Made by a program: the position numbers and the translations under genes. Shown piece by piece: positions 26,976-35,883 of a DNA stretch of 64,000 nt; within the stretch, counting starts at the first letter, position 1; every line of letters begins with the position of its first letter. The notes beneath the pieces were generated by a model. The model was given only the letters and a program-made list of their open reading frames with translations. It had not been told where the DNA came from and did not search any database. Source of the stretch: Neisseriaceae bacterium TC5R-5 (GTDB lineage Bacteria; Pseudomonadota; Gammaproteobacteria; Burkholderiales; Chromobacteriaceae); contig JACCFC020000002.1 in NCBI GenBank assembly GCA_020830965.2, positions 62,001 through 126,000 on the forward strand, given 5' to 3'.

Positions 26976-29087
26976 TCAAGAGGTCATTAGCTGTTGCAAT
27001 ACTTGGGCTTTAGCACCATCCATCACCACCTGCCCCTCATGCAGCACAATCACCCGCTCTACCCATTGCAACACGGCAGGACGATGCGTGGCGACGACCA
27101 GGGTTCTATGCGCCAGCCACTTGTCCAGTCGCTCGATCAATTGATGCTCTGCCACCTCATCTAGCCAGGCAGTAGGCTCATCAAGCAGCAAGACACTAGG
27201 TTGTCTAATCAAGGTACGTGCCAATAATAGCGCCTGACGCTGGCCGCCTGATAAACCCAAGCCGCCCTCCTGAATCAGATAATCAATATTGCCCGGCAAT
27301 GACTGCACAAAACTCAGCGCCCCACTTAAGGTCAGCGCCTGCAAGATTTCGGTATCAGTTGCCTGTGGCCGCCCCATCACCAGATTGTCACGCACCGAGC
27401 CCAAAAACAGGTTGGCATGCTGATTAAGCAAGCCAATGTCACGACGCACATCCGCCGTATCAATCATGGCCAACGACAGATCATCTAGCAGCAATTGCCC
27501 TTCCTGCGGTGAGCGTAAGCCGGATAGCAGCTGTAATAGGGTAGATTTTCCGGCACCATTGCGCCCCAAAACAGCCACCCGCTCGCCAGCCTTGATATCC
27601 AGATGGGCAATATTCAGCACCACAGGTTGCGCCATATCCCCGTAACGGAACTTCACGTCTTTCAATGCGAACGTACCGCGAATAAATGAACGATGGACAC
27701 TTTTACCCGGTGCCATCTGATCTACCGGGCGCTGAATCAAACTATCCAGCCCCTCCCGTGCCACTTTGGTCTGCTGCCAACGGGCCAGCACACCGGCAAT
27801 CTGCGCCAGTGGCGCCATCATACGCGAGGACAAAATCGATACACCCACCAGCGTACCGGTGCTCATTTCTCCCTTCATCACCAGAAAACAACCCACCAAT
27901 AAGGTGATCACGTAGGCGGCCGATTGCACAGTTTGCGTCCAATTCATCAATAGGCTGGTATAAAAACGCTGTTGCATACCGACATCAGCCGACACACTGT
28001 TAGCGTGATTCCATTGCGCCTGAAAACGCGGCTCGGCACGGAGTAGCTTGATATCCTCCATCCCTTGCACGGATTCCACCAATATCGCATTACGCAAGGC
28101 CATTTCTCTCATTCCACTGCGTGCCAGCCGAGCCAGAGGAGCTTGCATAAGTACACCGGGAATGATCAACAAGGGCAAGGCAGCCAACGGGACAAGTACC
28201 AGCGAGCCGGCCATCGTCCAGATAATGAATAAGAACAGAAAGAAAAAAGGCAGATCCGCCAGCGAGCCAATCGTAGTAGAGGTAATGGTTTCGCGTACCT
28301 GTTCCAGTTCACGGATCTGAGCAATAAAAGACCCCGTCGAGGCTGGTTTAGCATCATTACGCAGCCGTAAAGCGTGCCCAAATATCTGATCTGAAATTTT
28401 CAGATCGGCACGCTTGCCAATCAAGTCAGAGATGTGGGTACGAGATAGCCGCAACATCATTTCAAAACCAATTGCCAGTATCACACCGATAAATAATACC
28501 CACAGCGTTGGTTCTGATTGAGCGGGCACCACACGATCATAAATTTGCATAGAAAAAATAGTGCTACCTAGAGCCAACACATTGGCCCCGAGGGAGGCGA
28601 GCATGATGTCACCGTAACGCGACCAATCACGCAGCACAATGCGCCAAAACCAGTCCGGCTGATAGGGCTTGATGTAGTCGTCCACCCGCACATCAGCAAT
28701 CGTTCCTTCCGGACGCAACAACAGCACCCGCCGTGCTCGGCTACTCACTTCTTCTAAGGAAAGAATGGTTGCCAAGCCCTGATCTGCACTGAATAACATG
28801 CTGGTTAAGTTCTGATTGTCTATTTTTTCTACGACACCGATTAAGTCATCCTCAAACTGCACGATGCAAGGTAGACGCCAAGGATCAAACAAGCGGGGAT
28901 GAAAAACTTCAAAACGCAGTTGTAAACCCATTTGCTGCGCCATGCTCTGCAAGCGTGCATCTAAAGGCATGTCACCATCCCAGCTACGCTGCACATGGAT
29001 ATGTTCCTCGGCCACATTCAAACGGTAATGCTTGGCCACCAACAACATGGCCTCCATCCAGTACTGGTAATCCTGAGGCTGTGTCAT
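26976..29087 (-). CDS. Type I secretion ABC exporter with degenerate C39-like domain (LapB type)
   Basis: A 703-residue fused exporter: an N-terminal C39-like domain (1-130) in which the catalytic cysteine is absent (AMLLVAKHYRLN), a six-helix membrane domain (about 150-420) and an ATPase with GRNGAGKST, the signature LSGGQRQALLLARTL and Walker B VLLLDEPTAW. Loss of the protease cysteine marks RTX-type exporters, where the domain docks the substrate and does not cleave a leader. It overlaps the outer-membrane gene by four bases. No RTX adhesin or toxin gene is adjacent. Confidence 0.93.
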   Translation of the reverse strand: MTQPQDYQYWMEAMLLVAKHYRLNVAEEHIHVQRSWDGDMPLDARLQSMAQQMGLQLRFEVFHPRLFDPWRLPCIVQFEDDLIGVVEKIDNQNLTSMLFSADQGLATILSLEEVSSRARRVLLLRPEGTIADVRVDDYIKPYQPDWFWRIVLRDWSRYGDIMLASLGANVLALGSTIFSMQIYDRVVPAQSEPTLWVLFIGVILAIGFEMMLRLSRTHISDLIGKRADLKISDQIFGHALRLRNDAKPASTGSFIAQIRELEQVRETITSTTIGSLADLPFFFLFLFIIWTMAGSLVLVPLAALPLLIIPGVLMQAPLARLARSGMREMALRNAILVESVQGMEDIKLLRAEPRFQAQWNHANSVSADVGMQQRFYTSLLMNWTQTVQSAAYVITLLVGCFLVMKGEMSTGTLVGVSILSSRMMAPLAQIAGVLARWQQTKVAREGLDSLIQRPVDQMAPGKSVHRSFIRGTFALKDVKFRYGDMAQPVVLNIAHLDIKAGERVAVLGRNGAGKSTLLQLLSGLRSPQEGQLLLDDLSLAMIDTADVRRDIGLLNQHANLFLGSVRDNLVMGRPQATDTEILQALTLSGALSFVQSLPGNIDYLIQEGGLGLSGGQRQALLLARTLIRQPSVLLLDEPTAWLDEVAEHQLIERLDKWLAHRTLVVATHRPAVLQWVERVIVLHEGQVVMDGAKAQVLQQLMTS

Positions 29088-30502
29088 GGCAGAATTTTTA
29101 CTCCTTGTATTTCCATATTATCCAAATGAAACATCTGCCTACTCACACCAACAGCCAGAAAATAAGAGACGACGCTCTGCCATAAATCGTGCTCTACACC
29201 GACCTCATCTGCCTGCGCCTGAAAAACCTCTTGTTCTGCGTTCAGCAAATCCAGCAAAGAACGAGAGCCTAAAGTGTATTGCTCGCGGTACAACTCTCGG
29301 GTTTGCAAAATACTGCTTTTACGCTGCGCCAATATTTGCAAGCGATTGCGCGCGCTGGAAATGCTCTCCTGCAAGGTACGGCTCTGGTTATCTGCCGCCA
29401 AACGCGCCACTTCCACCTGCGATTCCGCCGCACTAACAGCATAGGCGGCGGCACGCCGTTGCGCGCTGAGCTCGTTACCTTGATAAATAGGTGAGGAAAA
29501 CATGATGGCCGCGGTATTGTAATGTCCACGAGTTTCTGAATTACCTGGATTGACACCGCTGAGCGCGCGGTTAGTGCTCAGATCCAGTGAGATAGTTGGC
29601 CAGCTTTGCGCTTTGGCACTGTCCAACTCAGCCTTGGCCGCCATGCGATCAGCCTGAGCCACCAAGATATCCGGTAGATGTTCCCAATTATGACCCGACT
29701 TTAAAGCCTCACTGTTGAGCATATCGGCAGGAAAGGCAGCTATCACCGGAGGCACTCTTCCACCAAGCAAAACCTCTAGCTTTTCCCGATTTTGTTTTAG
29801 TTGCGATTGCATTTGTAGCAAAGTGGCTTGCGCACTTTGCTGTCGGGTTTGTGCCTGAATCGGATCTGCCTTACTGCTTAGACCGGCCGCTGCCCGCATA
29901 TTGGAAATGGCCAACACCTTATCAATAGATGTCAGCTGGGTTTGCGCTAACACGAGCAATTGCTGGTAACGATGGCTCTCTACAAAGGCATCGGCTGTTT
30001 GCTGCGCAATAGTATCTATTTGCTTCAGCAAAGAAGCCGCCTGTTTCTGCGCCAGACTTTCTGACTGACTGACCTTGCTGCTGGTCTTACCAAAATCGTA
30101 AAGCAGTTGTGACGCCGACAGCGTGGCCAATTGTGTATTACCACCACCATTAGGATTCAGTCGTCCATTACTGACACTGGCGCTAAGACGCGGCATATAG
30201 GCTGCTCGACTAGCCTCTACCTCACTCCCCTGCTGTGCCAGACTGGATAAGGCGGCGAGGACAGAAGGATGGCGCTTGACGACCACCTGTACCGCCTCGC
30301 GCAAGCCTAGCACCTTGGTATTGGACAAGGCGACCACGGGCAAGTTAGCTCTTGGCTCAGCAGGGGTAAGCTCGCTTCCTAACTGAGCCGCCGGTAACTG
30401 TTGCCAAAGAGGGGGGAGCTTATTACCAATCGACCCAACACTCCAACTGCAGGCGGGAATCAGCAACCATAGCCCCCCCATCACACCTAGTTTTTTTTTC
30501 AT
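29084..30502 (-). CDS. TolC-family outer-membrane efflux/secretion channel
   Basis: The outer-membrane channel of the type I system, 472 residues, with a signal peptide (MKKKLGVMGGLWLLIPACSW). Two OEP repeats are seen: the first contains LREAVQVVVKRHPSVLAALS, the second a matching helical hairpin with RAAAYAVSAAESQVEVARLA and the end YREQYTLGSRSLLDLLNAEQ. It is first in the minus-strand operon and divergent from ompR. The intergenic region 30503-30745 contains a possible -10 (TATAAA near 30697) for ompR. Confidence 0.92.
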   Translation of the reverse strand: MKKKLGVMGGLWLLIPACSWSVGSIGNKLPPLWQQLPAAQLGSELTPAEPRANLPVVALSNTKVLGLREAVQVVVKRHPSVLAALSSLAQQGSEVEASRAAYMPRLSASVSNGRLNPNGGGNTQLATLSASQLLYDFGKTSSKVSQSESLAQKQAASLLKQIDTIAQQTADAFVESHRYQQLLVLAQTQLTSIDKVLAISNMRAAAGLSSKADPIQAQTRQQSAQATLLQMQSQLKQNREKLEVLLGGRVPPVIAAFPADMLNSEALKSGHNWEHLPDILVAQADRMAAKAELDSAKAQSWPTISLDLSTNRALSGVNPGNSETRGHYNTAAIMFSSPIYQGNELSAQRRAAAYAVSAAESQVEVARLAADNQSRTLQESISSARNRLQILAQRKSSILQTRELYREQYTLGSRSLLDLLNAEQEVFQAQADEVGVEHDLWQSVVSYFLAVGVSRQMFHLDNMEIQGVKILP

Positions 30503-30745
30503 GCCCTATCCATTTAAAATCATGGCGTCTTACAATGAATTAATACTAGATGGCAACATGCCCTTCTTCAATGCCGATGGTATGGCCGCAACGGTTCACG
30601 CAAAGGGCGAACACCACCACGCTGAGGTCATAAACTTTGCGTCATTTTGTTTTTCAACGTCGTTTCTTAATATTTATTTACTGTTCCTCTGCCATATAAA
30701 AGGCTAAAGCGCTAAGCTCACACCCTACGTTTCGAGGAAACCCGC

Positions 30746-31471
30746 ATGGAACACAACAAAATCCTGGTCGTCGATGACGACGCCAAACTACGTGAGCTAC
30801 TCACCCGCTATCTGAACCAGCAAGGCTATATCGTAGAAACCTTGCCAGATGCTAAAGATTTAGAACGTAAGCTGGCACGTAATCGTCCGGACTTAATCGT
30901 CTTGGACGTCATGATGCCTGGTGAGGATGGGCTGGCCGTGGTACGCCAGTTAAGAGCGCAGGGCGAAACTATCCCTGTCATTATGCTCACGGCCCGAGGG
31001 GAAGATATCGACCGTATTTTGGGTCTGGAAATGGGCGCGGACGACTATCTGCCCAAACCCTTCAACCCGCGCGAATTGACTGCACGGATTCAATCCGTAT
31101 TACGTCGTCACCACGCGACACCAGCACTTGGTGCACGCCACGACGGAGATGAAGAGATACCATTTGGGGAGTTCATTCTTAAGCTGGGACAAAGAGAGCT
31201 CTATCATAATGAGCAAATCATTCCCTTAACCAGTGCCGAATTTGCCGTGCTATCGGTGCTGGTCAGCCATCCACGCCGACCATTGACACGTGAGCAACTG
31301 ATGGAAATGGCTTTAGGTAAAGGCAATGGCGAATCTCTGGATCGCAGCATAGACGTTCATATCTCGCGCTTGCGCAAAGCGCTGGAAAGTAACGATACAC
31401 AACTGCGCTATATACAGACCGTGTGGGGTTACGGTTATGTGTTTGTGCCGGATGGCACACCACGGGACTAA
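30746..31471 (+). CDS. ompR: OmpR-family response regulator
   Basis: A 241-residue response regulator: receiver domain with the acidic pair DDD near residue 10, phosphoacceptor Asp in VLDVMMPGEDG (about residue 55), LTARGEDIDRILGLEMGADD and the conserved Lys in LPKPFNPREL, then a winged-helix DNA-binding domain with SLDRSIDVHISRLRKALE and IQTVWGYGYVFVPDG. RILGLEMGADDYLPKPFNPR is the OmpR subclass sequence. The sensor gene follows four bases downstream. Confidence 0.9.
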   Translation: MEHNKILVVDDDAKLRELLTRYLNQQGYIVETLPDAKDLERKLARNRPDLIVLDVMMPGEDGLAVVRQLRAQGETIPVIMLTARGEDIDRILGLEMGADDYLPKPFNPRELTARIQSVLRRHHATPALGARHDGDEEIPFGEFILKLGQRELYHNEQIIPLTSAEFAVLSVLVSHPRRPLTREQLMEMALGKGNGESLDRSIDVHISRLRKALESNDTQLRYIQTVWGYGYVFVPDGTPRD

Positions 31472-31474
31472 AGC

Positions 31475-32824
31475 ATGAGCAAACTCAGCGGCTCTTTGTT
31501 TTTCCGCCTGGCAGGACTGGTGCTGCTGGTGGTATTGACTACCCAGGTTTTCACTTTGTGGATGGTAAGAGGCGAGCGACTAAGGATACTGGAACAACAG
31601 CTCTACACCCAAGTCGTGGACACTCTGGCCTTTCTGGAAGGCACCATGGAGCCAATGAGCCGGCGACAGCGCGCCGAATTCCTGCTCAGCTACAATCGAC
31701 CTGGGCTCGCGCGCTTGATGCCCAAACAAGCGGGCAATGACACCAACTTTGCTAATGATAATGTGCCCATGCTAGGACAGGCATTGGCCGCGCGTTTATC
31801 ACAGGAACTAGGCGAGCCAGTCGAGGCCCACTATACCCAGCAACAGGAACGTAGTGAGCTGTGGATTAGCGTTCATGTACTGGACCATCCCTACTGGCTG
31901 ACCATCCCCTTTGGGCGTTATAGCAATCGTTCACTCAATGCCATCATCCAGGCCGCTGTGTTTGCCTCGCTGTTCGCCACAGCGCTCGCTTTCATCATGG
32001 CCTGGAAAGTCACCCGCCCCATCCGCAGAGTCGTGTCCGCCAGCCAGCAACTGGCCAGCGGCAATATGCCCCTGCCGGTCCCAGAACAAGGCCCACGCGA
32101 AATACGCGCGCTGGCACACCACTTCAATCAAATGGCGCAAGCGCTTGATAACACGGCTCATGAGCGACGCTTGATGTTGGCAGGTTTATCCCACGATCTG
32201 CGCACCCCGTTGACGCGTTTAAAACTGATGCTGGAGTTACAGACCAACAGCGCAGATCAACTCGATATGCTAGCCAATATCGATGAACTATCACGTATCG
32301 TGCGTCAATTTATTGATTTTGCACGCGCAGAAGAGAGCAGCTCCCGCTGGGAGCCCGTAGCGCTGGCAGAACTGGCCAGCAGCGTCATCTCCCGCTTCAC
32401 CCGCGACGGTAGTATGGCGATCCAACTGATTTGTGATAAGGAACCAGAACTGGAAGCCGATGCACTCGCGCTGGAGCGACTGCTATCCAATTTATTAGAA
32501 AATGCCCGCCGCTATGGTACTGCGCCCTTTATCGTGCAACTGAAACAGACAGAAGACCACGCGATACTCGACATTATCGACCATGGCCCGGGGATTCCTG
32601 CCAGCCTGCACGAAGCCGCCTTATCGCCGTTTGAACGACTGGCCGAACATCGCGGCACCGATGGTGGCAGCGGCCTAGGTTTGGCCATTGTGGCACGTAT
32701 TATCAAACAACACCGAGGCGTCTTGCAGTTTCACAATGTCGACGATGGCAGTTTTCGGGTGCATATCGAATTACCTTTAACCCAGGAGCACCACACCACA
32801 GCAAACAGCTCACTTAAGGCGTAA
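31475..32824 (+). CDS. envZ: EnvZ-like sensor histidine kinase
   Basis: The partner of OmpR, 449 residues. Two spans bracket a periplasmic domain (TM1 about 8-30, TM2 about 160-180); then HAMP (KVTRPIRRVVSASQQLASGN), the phospho-acceptor His in LAGLSHDLRTPLTRLKLMLE, the N box LLSNLLENARRYG and the G boxes DHGPGIPASL and GSGLGLAIVARI. The N-box/HAMP order is typical of EnvZ. Its last 15 bases overlap the convergent yaeQ gene. Confidence 0.9.
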   Translation: MSKLSGSLFFRLAGLVLLVVLTTQVFTLWMVRGERLRILEQQLYTQVVDTLAFLEGTMEPMSRRQRAEFLLSYNRPGLARLMPKQAGNDTNFANDNVPMLGQALAARLSQELGEPVEAHYTQQQERSELWISVHVLDHPYWLTIPFGRYSNRSLNAIIQAAVFASLFATALAFIMAWKVTRPIRRVVSASQQLASGNMPLPVPEQGPREIRALAHHFNQMAQALDNTAHERRLMLAGLSHDLRTPLTRLKLMLELQTNSADQLDMLANIDELSRIVRQFIDFARAEESSSRWEPVALAELASSVISRFTRDGSMAIQLICDKEPELEADALALERLLSNLLENARRYGTAPFIVQLKQTEDHAILDIIDHGPGIPASLHEAALSPFERLAEHRGTDGGSGLGLAIVARIIKQHRGVLQFHNVDDGSFRVHIELPLTQEHHTTANSSLKA

Positions 32825-33346
32825 CGGCTCTACCAGTACATTGGTCTGCTCGCTCGACAACCAAAGCTGGCCATCTTGTATGCTGGCACTCAATTGCATA
32901 TTACGCTGGCACAAGCCAGTTAAAGCCGCCAGCGTAGCGGGTTCTATCCGAAAGACCGTCAGCTTCTCCAGACGACCCAATTTACTTTCCAGCTGGGACC
33001 ACCACACCTCACTCGCACGACCACCATAGCTGTACAACACCACCTGCTGCGCCCGGCTGCACGCTTTTTTCAAGCGCTTCTCATCCGGCTCGCCCAACTC
33101 CAGCCAACACTCAATCTCATCAGCGTAATTTTTCTGCCACAATTCCGGTTCGTCCTCGGCGCTCAAACCCCGGCTGAATTGCAAAGACTCACTGGCATGC
33201 AGCGCAAACACCACCAGACGCAACATCATGCGCTCAACGGTTTCGGATGGATGCTGTGCCAACACTAGAGGGTGCTCGGCATAATAGCCGCGATCCATAT
33301 CAGCAATACTCAAGCTGGCTTTATAAATAGTGGCAGCGAGGGCCAT
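32810..33346 (-). CDS. yaeQ: YaeQ family protein
   Basis: 178 residues beginning MALAATIYKASLSIADMDRG and HPSETVERMMLRLVVFALHA, both characteristic of YaeQ, a compact PD-(D/E)XK-fold protein of unclear role (originally reported to suppress rfaH loss). Length and the conserved ADEIECWLELGEPDEKRLKK stretch fit the family well. Confidence 0.93.
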   Translation of the reverse strand: MALAATIYKASLSIADMDRGYYAEHPLVLAQHPSETVERMMLRLVVFALHASESLQFSRGLSAEDEPELWQKNYADEIECWLELGEPDEKRLKKACSRAQQVVLYSYGGRASEVWWSQLESKLGRLEKLTVFRIEPATLAALTGLCQRNMQLSASIQDGQLWLSSEQTNVLVEPLRLK

Positions 33347-33389
33347 GGTATATTCTTTCAGATCTACGGAGGCGGCTATTGTAAGCTAA

Positions 33390-34100
33390 TCAGCCATCCG
33401 CCTGACTAAGACAATCCATCACCTCACCGCGCCAATTCAAACTGGCTTCCCGACCCTTCAACCAGAACTCCACCCCCTTGCCGCTGTAGTGCGCCGTATT
33501 GCCATCCACTCCCTGATGCAGAATAACCGTATTACCACCATATTCCAGCTTGGCCGTACCCGGGTGGGTACGGTAAAACGTCGCCAGCACCGTGCGCTTA
33601 GGCTGCCCTTGGCACAGATACAAAAGCGGCCGCAAAGCAGGGGCCAAGCCCCATGTCGCCTGCAACTGGCTGATGCGCAAAATATATGCATCCCCCAGAC
33701 AAATATGCATGGCCTCGCTCCTAGCACAATCATTCAGCCCTCGTACCCAACGCTGCTGCTCATTCGCCAATTTATTGCTGGCAGTGGGCCGACTGGCATC
33801 AGCCAAGGCCATCGCCTGCAAGTACACTTTCTGTAAACGATTATCGAGCTGCATCAAGCTGCTGTTTTGACACACCATCGTTTCCACCTGCTCACGAGGA
33901 CGATCACAATCAAAGTCGGTAGCAATCACCAAGATCGGTTTAACTAGCCCCTCCGACAAAGTATCTTCAAGCACGACGGTTTTGCGTTCCCCCCCTTTTT
34001 CCGACTTCGCCTCGCTGAGCACCCAAGGGGCCGCCAACAAACTTAATGCCAATGTAGCCCTTGCCAAGCAATACCCTACCTTCGCCCCGTTATGGCTCAT
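33390..34100 (-). CDS. Lysozyme-inhibitor-like secreted protein (LprI-like plus MliC-like regions)
   Basis: 236 residues with an N-terminal hydrophobic segment (LARATLALSLLAAPW) as a probable signal peptide. Region 65-150 has the cysteine-paired LprI/DUF1311 pattern (FDCDRPREQVETMVCQN, LDNRLQKVYLQAM, QQRWVRGLNDC, ICLGDAYILRISQL). Region 160-230 has the MliC pattern: Cys163, AKLEYGGNTVILHQG, HYSGKGVEFWLKGREASLNW and Cys230. MliC domains inhibit C-type lysozyme through this loop. The two-domain arrangement suggests protection of peptidoglycan. Assigned by pattern reading only. Confidence 0.7.
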   Translation of the reverse strand: MSHNGAKVGYCLARATLALSLLAAPWVLSEAKSEKGGERKTVVLEDTLSEGLVKPILVIATDFDCDRPREQVETMVCQNSSLMQLDNRLQKVYLQAMALADASRPTASNKLANEQQRWVRGLNDCARSEAMHICLGDAYILRISQLQATWGLAPALRPLLYLCQGQPKRTVLATFYRTHPGTAKLEYGGNTVILHQGVDGNTAHYSGKGVEFWLKGREASLNWRGEVMDCLSQADG

Positions 34101-34234
34101 AAGTTAACGTTACCGTACAAAAATCAATATCAACTCATCATAATAGCACTAAGCCAGTACCTTTGAGGCGCGCCCCCCACGTAAGGCATTTCCTTTGTAT
34201 CGTAATTAACGGTACACTGCCGCCTCCCGCGCGA

Positions 34235-34346
34235 GAACCAGTCCGCGCGCCGCGTCCGTTTCACACAGAAACGTGGCTACGCAGCCTTCAACTTTTCCCG
34301 TCTGCCTGGACTGGTTCGCACTCGCTGCGATAGGCCGTCGCAGGAG
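34235..34346 (+). promoter_or_regulatory. Structured 5' leader of rhlE, candidate cis-regulatory RNA
   Basis: An outer stem GAACCAGTCC (34235-34244) with GGACTGGTTC (34308-34317) encloses two hairpins, CGTTTC-ACACA-GAAACG (34257-34273) and GGCT-ACGC-AGCC (34275-34286). A third hairpin CTGCGA/TCGCAG (34325-34343) takes up the first two bases of the Shine-Dalgarno AGGAG (34342-34346). A possible -10 TACACT lies at about 34213. Leaders that gate translation of RNA helicases through secondary structure are known as a class; this particular fold is not one I recognise. Confidence 0.6.
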
Positions 34347-34355
34347 CGCTATACC

Positions 34356-35747
34356 ATGTCACACCCCAGTTTTGCAGACCTCGGCCTGGCCGAGCCACTA
34401 TTACGTGCACTAACCGACAGCGGCTATACCACCCCCACCCCGATACAAGCACAAGCTATCCCGCAAGTCTTGCAAGGCGGCGATCTACTAGCCGCAGCAC
34501 AAACCGGCACAGGCAAAACCGCCGGCTTTACCCTGCCCTTGCTCCAACTGCTGATGCGCCAACCCGCGCATCAGGCAGGCAAACCACGCGCACTGGTACT
34601 CACCCCGACGCGTGAGCTGGCAGCACAAGTTGCCGAATCCGTACAAAACTACGGCAAATACCTCAAACTTAAATCAATGGTGATGTTTGGCGGCGTCAAT
34701 ATCCGGCCACAAATCAACGCCTTGCGCCAACCGCTGGATATTTTGGTCGCGACGCCTGGTCGCCTGCTGGATCACCTCGGCCAACGTACGCTTGATCTTT
34801 CCGCTGTAGAAATCCTGGTGCTGGATGAAGCCGACCGTATGCTGGATATGGGCTTTATCCACGACATCCGTAAGATTCTGGCACTGCTCCCCGCGCGCCG
34901 CCAAAACTTGCTGTTCTCGGCGACCTTCTCGGACGAGATAAAAACCCTGGCGGATAAGCTGCTCAAACAACCCAAACTGATTGAAGTTGCGCGCCGCAAC
35001 GCCACCAATGAACTGGTGACCCAAAAAATACATCTGGTTGATAGGGACCGTAAAACCGATCTGCTGATCCATCTGATCAAAGAACATAACTGGTTTCAGG
35101 TACTGGTGTTTACCCGTACCAAGCACGGCGCCAATCGGCTGGCAGAAAAACTGGAAAAAATAGGTATTCCCGCTGCTGCAATACATGGCAATAAAAGCCA
35201 GAATGCCCGTACCCGCGCACTGGCCGACTTTAAGGACAACACCCTACAAGTGCTGGTAGCAACCGATATTGCCGCCCGTGGTCTGGATATTGATCAACTG
35301 CCGCATGTGGTCAATTTTGAGCTTCCGAATGTGGCCGAAGACTATGTACACCGCATTGGTCGTACGGGTCGCGCCGGTAGCGAAGGCGAAGCGGTATCGC
35401 TGGTGTGTGTCGATGAGCTGAACTTTTTGAAAGACATCGAAAAACTCACCAAGCAAAGCATTCCCAAAATTGATGTGCCCGGTTTTATTGCCGATTTATC
35501 CGTTAAGCCGGAAGCCATTCCAATGGGTAATGGTGCGCGTGGGCAGCGCTCTGGGCAAGGGCATAAGTCTCGGCAAACGCCAGAACGCAAACCCGGTGCC
35601 GCCGCACCTGCTAGAGCAAGCACACACCCTAGAACAACAGGTAACACCAATACCTCCCGCAGTAGCACGCCAGCGGCACAGCCGCCTTCCCGTCAGCAAT
35701 CTGGTCGTCCCGCTTCTGCCCTGTTCAGCCCGCCCAAAAAGCGTTAA
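34356..35747 (+). CDS. rhlE: DEAD-box ATP-dependent RNA helicase RhlE
   Basis: 463 residues: Q motif [14 protein letters not shown], motif I AQTGTGKT (48-55), PTRELA (84-89), TPGRLLD, DEAD (157-160), SAT, and domain 2 with [20 protein letters not shown] and [10 protein letters not shown]. After about residue 370 there is a low-complexity basic tail rich in Arg, Pro, Ser and Gln, typical of RhlE RNA-binding extensions. The role is remodelling of structured RNA in ribosome assembly and cold adaptation. The gene has an unusual folded leader and its own terminator. Confidence 0.92.
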   Translation: MSHPSFADLGLAEPLLRALTDSGYTTPTPIQAQAIPQVLQGGDLLAAAQTGTGKTAGFTLPLLQLLMRQPAHQAGKPRALVLTPTRELAAQVAESVQNYGKYLKLKSMVMFGGVNIRPQINALRQPLDILVATPGRLLDHLGQRTLDLSAVEILVLDEADRMLDMGFIHDIRKILALLPARRQNLLFSATFSDEIKTLADKLLKQPKLIEVARRNATNELVTQKIHLVDRDRKTDLLIHLIKEHNWFQVLVFTRTKHGANRLAEKLEKIGIPAAAIHGNKSQNARTRALADFKDNTLQVLVATDIAARGLDIDQLPHVVNFELPNVAEDYVHRIGRTGRAGSEGEAVSLVCVDELNFLKDIEKLTKQSIPKIDVPGFIADLSVKPEAIPMGNGARGQRSGQGHKSRQTPERKPGAAAPARASTHPRTTGNTNTSRSSTPAAQPPSRQQSGRPASALFSPPKKR

Positions 35748-35770
35748 GCCTCGCAGCGAGCAATACCTTA

Positions 35771-35803
35771 AAGCCGCTAAACCTCGTGTTTAGCGGCTTT
35801 TTT
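35771..35803 (+). terminator. Intrinsic terminator of rhlE
   Basis: AAGCCGCTAAAC (35771-35782) pairs exactly with GTTTAGCGGCTT (35788-35799) around CTCGT, followed by a T-run. Confidence 0.93.
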
Positions 35804-35860
35804 CGTTTTGACACTCTAACTATCGAACATCATAGTCCATTAGTATTTTTTAATACAAAA

Positions 35861-35883
35861 ACGGCTTTGTTGCACAAATCCAT
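35861..35883. mobile_element. Possible insertion-sequence end remnant
   Basis: CGGCTTTGTTGCACAAATC resembles terminal sequences common among IS elements (GGCTTTGTTGCA...). It sits exactly where autotransporter coding sequence starts abruptly, so it may be the scar of an IS-mediated truncation. No transposase remains. Confidence 0.35.

Noticed and set aside
30501-30707. 68-codon plus-strand ORF between tolC-like gene and ompR
   Set aside because: It lies in the divergent promoter region, lacks a ribosome site and shows no domain.
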